Notes: generated by a model from the letters alone, not told the origin. A stretch of 46,205 nucleotides of DNA from an uncultured Roseburia sp. (GCA_947642555.1 CANRSX010000037.1:1-46205), one strand, 5' to 3'; shown: positions 32,510-42,051, numbered from the stretch's first letter. Program-made: numbers and translations.

Positions 32510-33727
32510 ATGGAAAAGATTAAGATGACGACCCCGCTTGTCGAGATGGACGGGGACGAGATGACACGGATTCTGTGGAAGATGATTAAGGATGAGCTGC
32601 TTCATCCTTTTCTTGAGCTGAATACGGAATATTATGACCTCGGGTTAGAGCACCGGAACGAGACGGACGACCAGGTGACGGTTGATTCCGCGAATGCGAC
32701 GAAGAAATACGGCGTTGCGGTGAAGTGCGCGACGATCACGCCGAACGCGGCGAGGATGAGCGAATATCATTTAAAAGAGATGTGGAAAAGCCCGAACGGG
32801 ACGATCCGCGCGATGTTAGACGGTACGGTATTCCGCGCGCCGATCATCGTAAAAGGGATCGAGCCCTGCGTGAAGAACTGGAAGAAGCCGATTACGATCG
32901 CGCGTCACGCGTACGGCGACGTCTACAAGGCGAGCGAGATGAAGATCCCCGGCGCGGGGAAATGCGAGCTCGTGTACACGGCGGCGGACGGCACCGAGAC
33001 GAGAGAGCTGATCCACGAATTTACCGGGGCGGGCGTGATCCAGGGCCAGCACAACATAAACAGCTCGATCGAGAGCTTTGCGAGAAGCTGCTTTAACTAT
33101 GCGCTCGACACGAAGCAGGATCTGTGGTTTGCCACAAAGGACACGATCTCCAAGAAATACGACCACACGTTTAAAGATATTTTCCAGGAGATCTTCGACG
33201 CGGAGTATAAAGCGCGTTTTGAGGAGGCCGGGATCACCTATTTTTACACGCTGATCGACGATGCGGTCGCGCGCGTGATGAAGTCGGAGGGCGGCTATAT
33301 CTGGGCCTGCAAGAACTATGACGGGGACGTGATGAGCGATATGGTATCCAGCGCGTTCGGGTCTCTCGCGATGATGACCTCCGTTCTGGTCTCTCCGGAC
33401 GGGAACTATGAGTACGAGGCAGCGCACGGCACGGTGCAGCGCCATTACTACAAGCACTTAAAGGGGGAGGAGACCTCGACGAACTCCGTTGCGACCATTT
33501 TCGCGTGGACGGGCGCGCTGCGCAAACGCGGGGAGCTCGACGGCAACGCGGCGCTCTGCGAATTTGCGGACAGGCTTGACGCCGCCTGTGTCAAAACGAT
33601 CGAGGACGGGAAGATGACGAAGGATCTCGCGCTGATCACGACAAATCCGAACCCGGTCGTGCTAAACAGCGAAGACTTTATCAAAGCGATCCGCGCAGAG
33701 TTAGAAGCTACGGCGGAACCGAAGTGA
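32510..33727 (+). CDS. icd: Isocitrate dehydrogenase (NADP-dependent)
   Basis: 405 aa of the eukaryote-type homodimeric class. It oxidatively decarboxylates isocitrate to 2-oxoglutarate, supplying glutamate synthesis and [20 protein letters not shown] is the diagnostic start. KSPNGTIR is the substrate loop, and the core continues with [39 protein letters not shown] and [15 protein letters not shown] hold the metal and NADP sites. ATG 32510 is favoured because AGAAAGG (32494-32500) stands 9 nt away; 32501 and 32504 are too close to it. It is followed after 7 nt by the ABC-F gene. Confidence 0.96.
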   Translation: MEKIKMTTPLVEMDGDEMTRILWKMIKDELLHPFLELNTEYYDLGLEHRNETDDQVTVDSANATKKYGVAVKCATITPNAARMSEYHLKEMWKSPNGTIRAMLDGTVFRAPIIVKGIEPCVKNWKKPITIARHAYGDVYKASEMKIPGAGKCELVYTAADGTETRELIHEFTGAGVIQGQHNINSSIESFARSCFNYALDTKQDLWFATKDTISKKYDHTFKDIFQEIFDAEYKARFEEAGITYFYTLIDDAVARVMKSEGGYIWACKNYDGDVMSDMVSSAFGSLAMMTSVLVSPDGNYEYEAAHGTVQRHYYKHLKGEETSTNSVATIFAWTGALRKRGELDGNAALCEFADRLDAACVKTIEDGKMTKDLALITTNPNPVVLNSEDFIKAIRAELEATAEPK

Positions 33728-33734
33728 GGAAGCT

Positions 33735-35711
33735 ATGGTTTTATCATGTCAGAATATCTCCAAGTCCTACGGGACGGACGAGATATTAAAGGATGTCAGT
33801 TTTCATATTGAAGCGGGAGAAAAAGCAGCGATTGTCGGCGTCAACGGCGCCGGCAAGTCTACGCTGCTTAAAATAATTATGCAGGAGGAGAGTCCGGATG
33901 CCGGGCTGACCGTGCTTGCGAAAAATACGAGTATCGGCTATCTGGCCCAGCATCAGGATCACGGCGGGAACCGCACGATCCAGGAGGAGGTGCTCTCTGC
34001 CAGGGAGGATATTCTCGCGGCGGAGCAGCGCCTGCGGGAGCTCGAAGCGCAGATGGCGGGATGCGCCGGCGCGGCTCTCGATACCCTGATGGAGGAATAT
34101 CACAGGCTCAGTCAGGAGTTTGACCTGCTCGGCGGGCACACGTACCGGAGCGAGGCGACAGGCGTTTTAAAGGGACTCGGTTTCCCGGAGGACGACTTTG
34201 ACCGTCGGATGGATGAGCTTTCCGGCGGACAGAAGACGCGGGTGTCCCTGGGACGCCTTCTTATGACAAAGCCGGACATCCTGCTGTTAGACGAGCCGAC
34301 GAACCACCTGGATATCGGGTCCATACGATGGCTGGAGGGATTTTTATCCGGCTACCGGGGCGCAGTGATCATCGTGGCGCACGACCGCTATTTTCTCGAC
34401 CGCATTGTTACAAAAGTAGTCGAAATTTCACAGCACCGGGCGACCGTCTATCAGGGAAACTACACGGATTTTGCGAAAAAAAAGGCGAAGGTGCGCGAGG
34501 ATCTGCTCAGACAGTATTATAACCAGCAGCGCGAGATCCGCCATCAGGAGGAAGTCATCGCAAAGCTGCGCTCGTTCAACCGGGAAAAATCCATCAAACG
34601 CGCGGAGAGCCGCGAAAAGCTGTTGAATAAGATCGAGCGCATCGAAAAGCCGACGGAGGAGAATACGGATATTCACCTGACCTTAGAGCCGGACGTGACC
34701 AGCGGAAACGATGTGCTGACCGTGGAAAACCTGGCGAAGGCATACGGGGAGAATCATCTGTTCACGGAGCTTTCCTTTGAGATAAAGCGTGGGGAGCGTG
34801 TGGCCTTAATCGGAGCGAACGGAACCGGCAAGACGACGATCCTAAAGATCATCAACGGCCTTCTGGACGCGGACGACGGCAGTATGACACTCGGGGCAAA
34901 TGTCCATATCGGCTACTACGACCAGGAGCATCAGGTGCTCCACATGGAAAAGACGATCTTTGAAGAGATCTCGGACGCGTATCCGACGCTTGACAACACC
35001 CGCATCCGCAATGTGCTCGCGGCGTTTCTGTTTACAAATGACGATGTGTTTAAGCGGATCGGGGACTTAAGCGGAGGCGAGCGGGGCAGAGTCTCTCTCG
35101 CGAAGCTGATGCTCTCGGACGCGAATTTTCTGATTCTCGACGAGCCGACGAACCATCTGGACATCACCTCAAAGGAGATCCTTGAACAGGCGCTGTGCAG
35201 CTACACCGGGACCGTGCTGTTTGTCTCGCACGACCGGTATTTTATCAATCAGACGGCGACGCGCATCCTGGAGCTGACCGCGGGGACACTGATCGGTTAT
35301 CTGGGGAATTACGACTACTATATGGAAAAGCGCGAGGAGCTGACGCGGATTTATGCGGCGCCTCCCGCCAGAATGAGCGCGTCGCCCGCCGGGACGAGGG
35401 CGGGGAGCCCCGCGAATGAGGCGGATGCGGACGATGCCGGGGCGGCGCCTGCGGCAAAGACGGACTGGCAGCAGCAGAAGGCAGAGCAGGCCAGGATCCG
35501 CAAGCTTGAAAACGGCTTAAAGCGCGCGGAGGAGCGGATCGCGGAGCTTGAGGCGGCGATCGCGGCGATCGACGGGGAGTTTGCACGCCCGGAGAATGCG
35601 ACGAATTCTGCAAAGCTGAACGAGCTTACCGCAAAGCAGGAGGAATACCGCACGGAGCTTGAGACCTGCTACGGAACCTGGGAGGAGCTGTCACTCGCCC
35701 TGGAGGGTTAA
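33735..35711 (+). CDS. ABC-F family ATPase
   Basis: 658 aa with two ABC domains and no membrane helix. Domain 1 has Walker A GVNGAGKST and signature LSGGQKTRVSL; domain 2 has GANGTGKTT and LSGGERGRVSL. Both have DEPTNHLD. The interdomain linker (about 245-310) is rich in Arg, Lys and Glu (VREDLLRQYYNQQREIRHQE), as in ribosome-interacting ABC-F factors. A C-terminal coiled coil (about 580-655) follows an Ala/Pro/Gly linker, which suggests the Uup/YdiF branch. ABC-F proteins act on the ribosome in translation or antibiotic protection; which role applies here is unknown. Confidence 0.92.
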   Translation: MVLSCQNISKSYGTDEILKDVSFHIEAGEKAAIVGVNGAGKSTLLKIIMQEESPDAGLTVLAKNTSIGYLAQHQDHGGNRTIQEEVLSAREDILAAEQRLRELEAQMAGCAGAALDTLMEEYHRLSQEFDLLGGHTYRSEATGVLKGLGFPEDDFDRRMDELSGGQKTRVSLGRLLMTKPDILLLDEPTNHLDIGSIRWLEGFLSGYRGAVIIVAHDRYFLDRIVTKVVEISQHRATVYQGNYTDFAKKKAKVREDLLRQYYNQQREIRHQEEVIAKLRSFNREKSIKRAESREKLLNKIERIEKPTEENTDIHLTLEPDVTSGNDVLTVENLAKAYGENHLFTELSFEIKRGERVALIGANGTGKTTILKIINGLLDADDGSMTLGANVHIGYYDQEHQVLHMEKTIFEEISDAYPTLDNTRIRNVLAAFLFTNDDVFKRIGDLSGGERGRVSLAKLMLSDANFLILDEPTNHLDITSKEILEQALCSYTGTVLFVSHDRYFINQTATRILELTAGTLIGYLGNYDYYMEKREELTRIYAAPPARMSASPAGTRAGSPANEADADDAGAAPAAKTDWQQQKAEQARIRKLENGLKRAEERIAELEAAIAAIDGEFARPENATNSAKLNELTAKQEEYRTELETCYGTWEELSLALEG

Positions 35712-35722
35712 GCGGGCTGTAC

Positions 35723-35777
35723 GTGCGCCGTGCCGGGCCCATGTGCGCCGTGCCGGGACCATGTGCGATTGCACGGG
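35723..35777 (+). repeat. 20-bp tandem repeats between the ABC-F gene and rex
   Basis: GTGCGCCGTGCCGGGCCCAT (35723-35742) is repeated with one change at 35743-35762, and a degenerate partial third copy follows. The arms of each unit are GC-rich. No promoter is evident within it. Confidence 0.75.
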
Positions 35778-35817
35778 AAGGCTTGTGAAGAAAGATTATA
35801 TATGAATGGAGAGGGGT

Positions 35818-36459
35818 ATGCAGGAAGAAAAGGAGATATCCCAGGCGGTTGTCCGGAGAATGCCGCGGTATTACCGGCATCTCGGGGAACTTCTGGAGGC
35901 CGGCGTGGAGCGGATTTCGTCAAATGACCTAAGCCGCCGCATGAACGTCACGGCCTCCCAGATCCGGCAGGATCTGAATAATTTCGGGGGATTTGGACAA
36001 CAGGGTTACGGATATAATGTAAAGTATCTGCACGAGGAGATCGGCAAGGTGCTGGGCTTAAACCGCCGCCACAACATCATCGTGATCGGCGCCGGAAATC
36101 TCGGCCAGGCGCTGGCCAATTACGTCAAATTCGAGAAGCACGGCTTTATGATCACCGGGCTCTTTGATGTAAAGCCAGAGCTAAAGGGCATGCTGGTGCG
36201 CGGGATCCGGATCTATATGCTCGACGAGCTCGAGGCGTTCTGCGCCGAAAACCAGGTGGACATCGCGGCGCTCACGATGCCCAAGGAAAAGGCGGACGCG
36301 ATCGCAAACCGGCTGGTCGACCTGGGGATCCCGGCGATCTGGAACTTCGCGCACGTGGACTTAGAGCTGTTTGACAAAAACGTAGTGGTGGAAAACGTCC
36401 ATCTGTCCGACAGCCTGATGCAGCTTTCTTACAACATTGTAAAAAATCAGAAGAAATAA
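35818..36459 (+). CDS. rex: Redox-sensing transcriptional repressor
   Basis: It binds NADH and NAD+ and represses fermentation and energy genes when NADH is low. 213 aa: an N-terminal winged helix (residues about 5-75, with ISSNDLSRRMNVTASQIRQD and a following NFGGFGQQGYGY), then a Rossmann domain (VIGAGNLGQALANY) and a C-terminal domain-swap helix. ATG 35818 follows GGAGAGGGG closely and gives a start like known Rex proteins; ATG 35806 is an alternative. TTGTGAA at 35783-35789 resembles a Rex half-site and could serve autoregulation, but its partner half is poor. Confidence 0.95.
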   Translation: MQEEKEISQAVVRRMPRYYRHLGELLEAGVERISSNDLSRRMNVTASQIRQDLNNFGGFGQQGYGYNVKYLHEEIGKVLGLNRRHNIIVIGAGNLGQALANYVKFEKHGFMITGLFDVKPELKGMLVRGIRIYMLDELEAFCAENQVDIAALTMPKEKADAIANRLVDLGIPAIWNFAHVDLELFDKNVVVENVHLSDSLMQLSYNIVKNQKK

Positions 36460-36471
36460 AAGAGGTGCGCC

Positions 36472-38151
36472 ATGAAATATTTTGTGAGCGGCGATGAGAT
36501 GAAACGGTATGACGCAAATACCATCCAGCATTTTGGGATGCCGTCCGTCGTCCTGATGGAACGCGCCGCGACTGCGTTTGTAGAAGAATTGCACGCGCAG
36601 GGCGTGGACGGTTCGCGCGTTCTGGTGGCCTGCGGCAGCGGCAATAACGGCGGGGACGGCTACGCGATTGCCAGGCTGCTGCTTTTAGAGGGATGCAGCG
36701 TCACTGTGCTTGCGGCGGGAGAGCAGAGGGAATCCCGTGCCACGGAGGAAAACAGGCTTCAGCGGCGGATTTATGAAGCTTATGGCGGCCGGATCTTAAA
36801 CCGTCTGCCGGAGCGGGAAGAGCAGCCTTATACGGCGGTGATCGACGCGGTCTTCGGCGTGGGACTCTCCCGGGAGATTACAGGGATTTACGCGGAGCAG
36901 ATCGGGCGGTTAAACGCGCTTTCGGGGACAAAAGTCGCGGTGGACGTCCCGTCCGGGATCTCTGACAGCGGGGCGATCCTGGGGGCGGCCTTTCGGGCGG
37001 ATCTGACGGTCACCTTCGCCTTTCAGAAGCTGGGATGCGTGCTGTGGCCGGGAAATACGTACAGCGGCAGGGTGGTCGTGCGGGAGATCGGGATCACGGA
37101 GCACAGCTTTCTGGGAGAGCTGCCGAAGGCTGCGTCGTTAGAGCCGGCTGACCTCGCGCAGCTGCCGGAGCATGTAAGCCATTCCAACAAGGGAAGCTAC
37201 GGGAGGCTTCTTCTCGCTGCGGGGAGCGCCGGCATGGCGGGAGCCGCGTATCTTGGCGCGAAGGCGGCGTACTGCAGCGGCTGCGGGCTGGTGCGGATCG
37301 CCACGCCAGAGGAAAACCGCGTGATCTTACAGACCAGCATTCCGGAGGCGGTACTCACGACATATCCGGCGGGCAGTCCGCTTACAGATGAAGCTTTTGG
37401 CGCATTGGAGTGGGCGGACGCGATCGTCTGCGGGCCGGGGCTGGGCACATCGCCCGCGGCCATGCAGCTTCTGCGCGCCGTTCTGGAATACGCCTCTGCC
37501 CACGACGTGCCGCTGCTACTGGACGCGGACGCGCTGAATCTGATCGCGCAGGACATTCGCCTGCTATCCGCACCGCACGGGACGATGATCGTCACGCCGC
37601 ACTTAGGGGAGATGAGCCGTCTGACCGGGGAATCCGTCGCCTTGATTCAGAGCCGCCTGATTGCGGCGGCACAGGAGTTCGCGCAGAAATATCAGGTTGT
37701 CTGCGTATTAAAAGACGAGCACACCGTGACGGCCACGCCGGAGGGGCAGATCTGGGTTAATTGTTCCGGGAATGCCGGGATGGCCACCGCGGGGAGCGGG
37801 GATGTCCTAAGCGGTCTTGTGGGCTCGCTGATGGCGCAGGGGCTGCCGGCGGAGGCTGCCGCGCCGCTCGGCGTATATCTGCACGGGCTTGCCGGGGATG
37901 TGATGGCGGAGGAGACCGGGATCTGCGGCCTGATGGCCGGGGATCTGCCGGAGGGAATCCGGCGTGTGCTCGCGGGAATCCGGCTGCACGGGACGACACA
38001 CGACGGCAGGCAGGCGTCCTGCGGCGGTGCCGGGCAGGCGTCCTGCGGCGGTATCAGGCGGACGTCCTGCGGCGGTGCCAGGCGGGCGTCCTGCGGCGGT
38101 GTCAGGCAGCATGTGTGCGACATGTATCGCGCGGGAGGTGACAGGGTATGA
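36472..38151 (+). CDS. nnr: Bifunctional NAD(P)H-hydrate epimerase / dehydratase
   Basis: It repairs damaged NAD(P)H hydrates. The N-terminal YjeF_N epimerase domain (about 1-215) has ACGSGNNGGDGYAIARLL and the DAVFGVGL loop. The C-terminal ribokinase-like ADP-dependent dehydratase (about 225-500) has LLLAAGSAGMAGAAYLGAKA and the catalytic-type NCSGNAGMATAGSGDVLSGL. The normal length is about 500. This copy carries an extra tail of about 45 residues made mostly of four SCGG repeats. It overlaps alr by 4 nt, and the rex stop is 12 nt upstream. Confidence 0.93.
   Translation: MKYFVSGDEMKRYDANTIQHFGMPSVVLMERAATAFVEELHAQGVDGSRVLVACGSGNNGGDGYAIARLLLLEGCSVTVLAAGEQRESRATEENRLQRRIYEAYGGRILNRLPEREEQPYTAVIDAVFGVGLSREITGIYAEQIGRLNALSGTKVAVDVPSGISDSGAILGAAFRADLTVTFAFQKLGCVLWPGNTYSGRVVVREIGITEHSFLGELPKAASLEPADLAQLPEHVSHSNKGSYGRLLLAAGSAGMAGAAYLGAKAAYCSGCGLVRIATPEENRVILQTSIPEAVLTTYPAGSPLTDEAFGALEWADAIVCGPGLGTSPAAMQLLRAVLEYASAHDVPLLLDADALNLIAQDIRLLSAPHGTMIVTPHLGEMSRLTGESVALIQSRLIAAAQEFAQKYQVVCVLKDEHTVTATPEGQIWVNCSGNAGMATAGSGDVLSGLVGSLMAQGLPAEAAAPLGVYLHGLAGDVMAEETGICGLMAGDLPEGIRRVLAGIRLHGTTHDGRQASCGGAGQASCGGIRRTSCGGARRASCGGVRQHVCDMYRAGGDRV
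38008..38103 (+). repeat. Four 24-bp in-frame repeats at the end of nnr
   Basis: Units at 38008, 38032, 38056 and 38080, each 24 bp, encode 8-residue blocks of the form RQASCGGA/GQASCGGI/RRTSCGGA/RRASCGGV. DNA identity between units is high. They lie outside the conserved enzyme domains. Confidence 0.9.
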
Positions 38152-39317
38152 ACCGATACAGCAGAGTGCACGCCAGGATTGACCTGGATGCAGTCATTCA
38201 CAATATGGAGGCCATGCGGGCTGTGATTTCCGAACACACGCAGATCATGCCTGTGATCAAGGCGGACGGCTACGGACACGGGGCGGTGGAGATCGCGGAG
38301 GCGGTGGACGCGCTGCCGTACGTGTCCGGCTACGCGGTGGCCACGGTGGAGGAGGGCTTAAGCCTGCGGGCGCACGACATCAGAAAACCCATTCTGATTC
38401 TCGGCTACGCGTTCCCGGACCAGTATGCGGACATGATACGGGCGGGCATCCGTCCCACTGTGTTTACCAGGGAGATGGCAGAGGAGCTCTCCGCGACGGC
38501 CGCTGCGCTTGGGATGGACTGCCCGGTACACTTTGCGGTGGACACCGGCATGAGCCGGATCGGCTATCAGGTCACGGAGGAGTCCGCGGATGAGATGGCA
38601 CGGCTGGCTCTTCTTCCGCATATCATGGCAGAAGGGATATTTACCCATTTTGCACGGGCGGACGAGGCGGATAAGACCAGTACATACCGGCAGATCGAAC
38701 AGTTCAAACGTATGCTTTCAATGCTGGAGGAAAGGGGACTTCACATTCCGGTCCGGCACTGCTCGAACAGCGCGGGGATCGTCGACGTGCCAGAGGCAAA
38801 TATGGATCTCGTGCGCGCGGGAATCACGCTCTACGGCCTCTGGCCGTCCGCCGAGGTGGACAAAAGCCGGATTGACTTACAGCCTGTCCTCTCCCTGGTG
38901 ACACATGTCGCTTATGTCAAGGAGCTTCCCGCCGGAAGGGAGATCAGCTACGGAGGAACTTATACGACGAAGCGAAACAGCGTGATCGCGACGATCCCGG
39001 TCGGCTACGCGGACGGCTATGCGAGAGGCCTCTCAAACTGCGGGGAGGTACTGATTCACGGCAGGCGCGCGCCGATTTTAGGCAGGGTCTGCATGGACCA
39101 GTTTATGGTGGACGTCACAGAGATCCCGGACGTGAAATGCCAGGATAAGGTGACGCTCATCGGAAGAGACGGAGCGGAACGGATCACCTTAGAGGAGCTC
39201 GGGGAGCGCTCCGGGCGTTTTAACTATGAATTCGTCTGTGATCTCGGCAAGCGCATCCCGAGAGTGTACCTGCGGGACGGAAAAATCGTGGGAACCAGAG
39301 ATCATTTTACGGAATAA
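38148..39317 (+). CDS. alr: Alanine racemase
   Basis: A PLP enzyme that makes D-alanine for peptidoglycan. 389 aa with the N-terminal TIM barrel and C-terminal beta domain. The PLP lysine is K38 in VIKADGYGHGA, and the second catalytic base is Y268 in SYGGTYT. VDTGMSRIGY and CMDQFMVDVT are typical. The start overlaps the nnr stop (ATGA), so translation is coupled. The mazF-type gene follows after 98 nt, a common arrangement in Bacillota, normally with an antitoxin gene in between. Confidence 0.96.
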   Translation: MNRYSRVHARIDLDAVIHNMEAMRAVISEHTQIMPVIKADGYGHGAVEIAEAVDALPYVSGYAVATVEEGLSLRAHDIRKPILILGYAFPDQYADMIRAGIRPTVFTREMAEELSATAAALGMDCPVHFAVDTGMSRIGYQVTEESADEMARLALLPHIMAEGIFTHFARADEADKTSTYRQIEQFKRMLSMLEERGLHIPVRHCSNSAGIVDVPEANMDLVRAGITLYGLWPSAEVDKSRIDLQPVLSLVTHVAYVKELPAGREISYGGTYTTKRNSVIATIPVGYADGYARGLSNCGEVLIHGRRAPILGRVCMDQFMVDVTEIPDVKCQDKVTLIGRDGAERITLEELGERSGRFNYEFVCDLGKRIPRVYLRDGKIVGTRDHFTE

Positions 39318-39415
39318 ACCGCTATCTGACTGAATACACCCGTTAAAATTGGCAATACTATCCGAAACAGAGATGTCTGTGAGACAGGCATGATCAGGAA
39401 TGGAGTGGAGAGTAT

Positions 39416-39763
39416 ATGGTAATTCGACGTGGGGACATTTATTATGCGGATCTTCGCCCGGTGGTCGGCTCCGAGCAGGGGGGCGTGCGGCCGGTGCTCA
39501 TTATACAGAATGATGTCGGGAACCGGCACAGCCCGACCGTGATCTGCGCGGCGATCACCTCGCAGATGAACAAAGCAAAGCTGCCGACACACGTAGAGCT
39601 GGACAGCCGCAAATATGATCTGATGAAAGATTCCGTGGTGCTCTTAGAACAGCTGCGGACGATTGACAAGACGAGACTGAAGGATAAGGTCTGCCATCTG
39701 GACGCGCAGATCCTTGTAAAAATCGACAAAGCACTCGAGATAAGCCTGGAGCTGTATACATAA
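39416..39763 (+). CDS. mazF: MazF/PemK-family endoribonuclease toxin
   Basis: 115 aa with the full MazF fold ([20 protein letters not shown] at the start, [43 protein letters not shown]). Family members cut mRNA at short sequence motifs. The length and sequence match the chromosomal alr-linked MazF (NdoA) type of Bacillus. No MazE-like gene lies in the 98 nt before it, nor in the region after it before the CNNM gene. The ribosome site is GGAGTGGAG. A small antitoxin missed by eye is unlikely in so short a gap. Confidence 0.92.
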   Translation: MVIRRGDIYYADLRPVVGSEQGGVRPVLIIQNDVGNRHSPTVICAAITSQMNKAKLPTHVELDSRKYDLMKDSVVLLEQLRTIDKTRLKDKVCHLDAQILVKIDKALEISLELYT

Positions 39764-39764
39764 C

Positions 39765-39793
39765 TTGACTATTGCACCTGAAAATGGTATGAT
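39765..39793 (+). promoter_or_regulatory. Strong promoter of the CNNM/CBS gene
   Basis: TTGACT (39765-39770), a 17-nt spacer and TATGAT (39788-39793) preceded by TGG (extended -10). It starts 2 nt after the mazF stop. Confidence 0.8.
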
Positions 39794-39846
39794 TGCAAAA
39801 GCCTTAGTTGAACAGGAAAAGAAACGCAGGAGAAAGGAAGAGGAAA

Positions 39847-41196
39847 ATGGACGATGGCGCCAGTCCCACTACGGGGCTACTTGTTTTTGCAGGACTGATT
39901 ATTCTGGATTTTATTGTCTTTGGTTTTTCGGCGGCGATGCAGCATATTAACGAGGCGTCGGTCGAAAAGCTGGCAAAGGAGGAAAACAGGCAGGCGCAGC
40001 TGCTGATGACGTATATGGATAAGACAGAGCGCTACACGCATGTCTGCCAGCTTCTCGTGCTGACGGCGCACATGCTGCTTGGATTTGTGCAGATTCCGCT
40101 GTGGAGACGGCTTGTATTGCCGGCGGCGGAGAGCGCGCTGCTGTCATTTCTGTCGTATCTGGCAGTGTTCGTGGTTCTGATTCTTCTGGTTCTGGTGCTT
40201 GGGATCTACACGCCGCAGAAGGTCGCGTCAAGGCGTCCCTCTGCCTGGGCGCTGCGACTGGTCCGGCCGCTGCGCGCGGTGGAGCTTGTGTTTTACCCGC
40301 TGATCCTCTGTACGGACCGGCTGTCCAATCTGCTGGCCAGGATCTTCGGCGTGGATCCGCTGAGCGATACCGGGGACGTGACGGAGGAGGAGATCATCTC
40401 CATGGTCCGTGAGGGGCACGAACAGGGCGTTCTGCTCGCGAGCGAGGCGGAGATGATACACAACATTTTCGAGTTCGGCGACAAGGAGGCAAAGGACATC
40501 ATGACGCACCGCAAGCACATCATGGCGCTTGACGGGACCATGACGGTCCGGCAGATGCTGGAGTTTATCCGGGAGAATAACAATTATTCCAGGCTTCCGG
40601 TTTATCTCGGGGATATCGACAATATCATCGGAATCTTACATATCAGGGAAGCGCTGGAGCTTAGCATGGATCCTTCCGGCTGGGAGCGTCCGATCCATGA
40701 GCTCGACGGGATCATCCGCGACGTCGCCTTTATCCCGGAGACGAGGAATATCAACACGCTGTTCACCGCGATGCAGGCAAAGAAGAATCATCTGGTGATC
40801 GTGGTGGACGAATACGGGCAGACGGCCGGTCTTGTCGCGATGGAGGATATCTTAGAGGAGATCGTGGGCAATATCGAGGATGAGCACGACGACGAGGAGA
40901 CAAAGATCGAGCGGCTGACCGACGGCAGCTACCGGATGAACGGCATGGCTCCGTTTGAGGAGGTGGCGCAGGAGCTGTCGATCGGGCTGGACGAGGAGGC
41001 GGACGAATTCGAGACCTTAAACGGATTTCTGATCTCACGACTCGGAAAGATACCGGGCGACGACGAGCTGTTCACCGTCACGGCTTACGGTTATGAGTTT
41101 GAGGTCTGCGCAGTCTTAAATAAGAGTATTCAGTCGGTCCGGGTACGGCGCGCAAAGGAAGATTCCGGATCCGCGGAGGACAGCGGGGAATCATAA
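39847..41196 (+). CDS. CNNM/CBS-domain membrane protein (HlyC/CorC family)
   Basis: 449 aa. The N-terminal CNNM transmembrane domain (about 1-175) has several hydrophobic segments (GLLVFAGLIILDFIVFGFS, LSYLAVFVVLILLVLVLG). A CBS pair follows (about 210-335, with DIMTHRKHIMALD and HLVIVVDEYGQTAGLVAMED). The C-terminal CorC/HlyC domain (about 345-435) contains FEEVAQELSIGLDEEADEFE. The family is linked to magnesium or cobalt efflux and was once called hemolysin. ATG 39847 follows AAAGGAAGAGG; an upstream in-frame start at 39808 is less well placed. It is driven by the promoter immediately upstream. Confidence 0.9.
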   Translation: MDDGASPTTGLLVFAGLIILDFIVFGFSAAMQHINEASVEKLAKEENRQAQLLMTYMDKTERYTHVCQLLVLTAHMLLGFVQIPLWRRLVLPAAESALLSFLSYLAVFVVLILLVLVLGIYTPQKVASRRPSAWALRLVRPLRAVELVFYPLILCTDRLSNLLARIFGVDPLSDTGDVTEEEIISMVREGHEQGVLLASEAEMIHNIFEFGDKEAKDIMTHRKHIMALDGTMTVRQMLEFIRENNNYSRLPVYLGDIDNIIGILHIREALELSMDPSGWERPIHELDGIIRDVAFIPETRNINTLFTAMQAKKNHLVIVVDEYGQTAGLVAMEDILEEIVGNIEDEHDDEETKIERLTDGSYRMNGMAPFEEVAQELSIGLDEEADEFETLNGFLISRLGKIPGDDELFTVTAYGYEFEVCAVLNKSIQSVRVRRAKEDSGSAEDSGES

Positions 41197-41238
41197 AGCC
41201 ATTCAGACCAGAAAAGACAACAGAGGAGTGAAAAGGAA

Positions 41239-41967
41239 ATGTCAGGACATTCAAAGTTTGCGAATATCAAGCACAAAAAAGAGAAAAACGATGCCGCAAA
41301 GGGCAAGATCTTTACGATTATCGGGCGTGAGATCGCCGTGGCGGTCAAAGAGGGCGGACCGGATCCGGCCAACAATTTCAAGCTGGCGCAGGTGATCACC
41401 AAGGCAAAGGCAAACAATATGCCGAACGATACGATCGAGCGCGGGATCAAGAAGGCTGCCGGGGACGGCAACGCGGTCAATTACGAGTTCTGCACCTACG
41501 AGGGCTACGGGCCGAGCGGGACCGCGATCATTGTGAAATGTTTAACGGACAATAAGAACCGCACCGCCGCGAACGTGAGAAACGCGTTTACCAAGGGACA
41601 CGGCAACATCGGCACACAGGGGTGTGTCTCCTACATGTTTGACGAGAAGGGGCAGATTATCATTGACCGCGAGGAGTGCGAGCTTTCGGCCGATGATCTG
41701 ATGATGATCGCGCTCGACGCGGGCGCGGAGGATTTTTCCGAGGAGGAGGACAGCTTTGAGGTGCTCACCGCCCCGGATGACTTCGAGACCGTTCGTGCGG
41801 CGCTTGAGGAGAACGGCGTTCCGATGGCGGAGGCGTCCGTCACGATGATCCCGCAGAATTACGTGGAGCTGACGGCGCAGGAGGATCTGACGAATATCAG
41901 CCGGATCTTAGATCTCCTGGACGGGGATGACGATGTCCAGGAGGTCTGGCACAACTGGGATGAGTAA
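41239..41967 (+). CDS. YebC/PmpR family protein
   Basis: 242 aa, with the typical start SGHSKFANIKHKKEKNDAAK and DNKNRTAANVRNAFTKGHG and CVSYMFDEKGQI blocks. YebC-family proteins have been described as transcriptional regulators, and recent work on the family also points to a role in translation. The DNA or RNA target here is unknown. A dedicated terminator follows. The start follows GAGGAGTG and AAAAGGAA. Confidence 0.93.
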   Translation: MSGHSKFANIKHKKEKNDAAKGKIFTIIGREIAVAVKEGGPDPANNFKLAQVITKAKANNMPNDTIERGIKKAAGDGNAVNYEFCTYEGYGPSGTAIIVKCLTDNKNRTAANVRNAFTKGHGNIGTQGCVSYMFDEKGQIIIDREECELSADDLMMIALDAGAEDFSEEEDSFEVLTAPDDFETVRAALEENGVPMAEASVTMIPQNYVELTAQEDLTNISRILDLLDGDDDVQEVWHNWDE

Positions 41968-41968
41968 A

Positions 41969-41996
41969 CCGTGTCAGGAGCCTGCTCCTGACACGG
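41969..41996 (+). terminator. Perfect hairpin after yebC
   Basis: CCGTGTCAGGAG (41969-41980) pairs perfectly with CTCCTGACACGG (41985-41996) over CCTG. No T tract follows, so it may stabilise the 3' end rather than terminate. A second, T-tailed hairpin follows directly. Confidence 0.5.
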
Positions 41997-42000
41997 AGGA

Positions 42001-42033
42001 AAAGAGGGGTGTACGCTGTACAGTCCCTTTTTT
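42001..42033 (+). terminator. T-tailed terminator after yebC
   Basis: TGTAC-GCT-GTACA (42010-42022), extended by GGG and CCC with a small bulge, is flanked by AAAGA and by six Ts (42028-42033). Confidence 0.75.
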
Positions 42034-42051
42034 CGTATTTTTATATTTTTC

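Noticed and set aside
32357..32605. N-terminal extension of the high-cysteine protein
   Set aside because: It would cross the icd promoter and start region on the other strand and lacks a ribosome site; GGAGG precedes the ATG at 32356.
39373..39391. Small hairpin before mazF as an RNA antitoxin
   Set aside because: It is only 8 bp with a G-U pair, on the sense strand, and has no sign of its own promoter.
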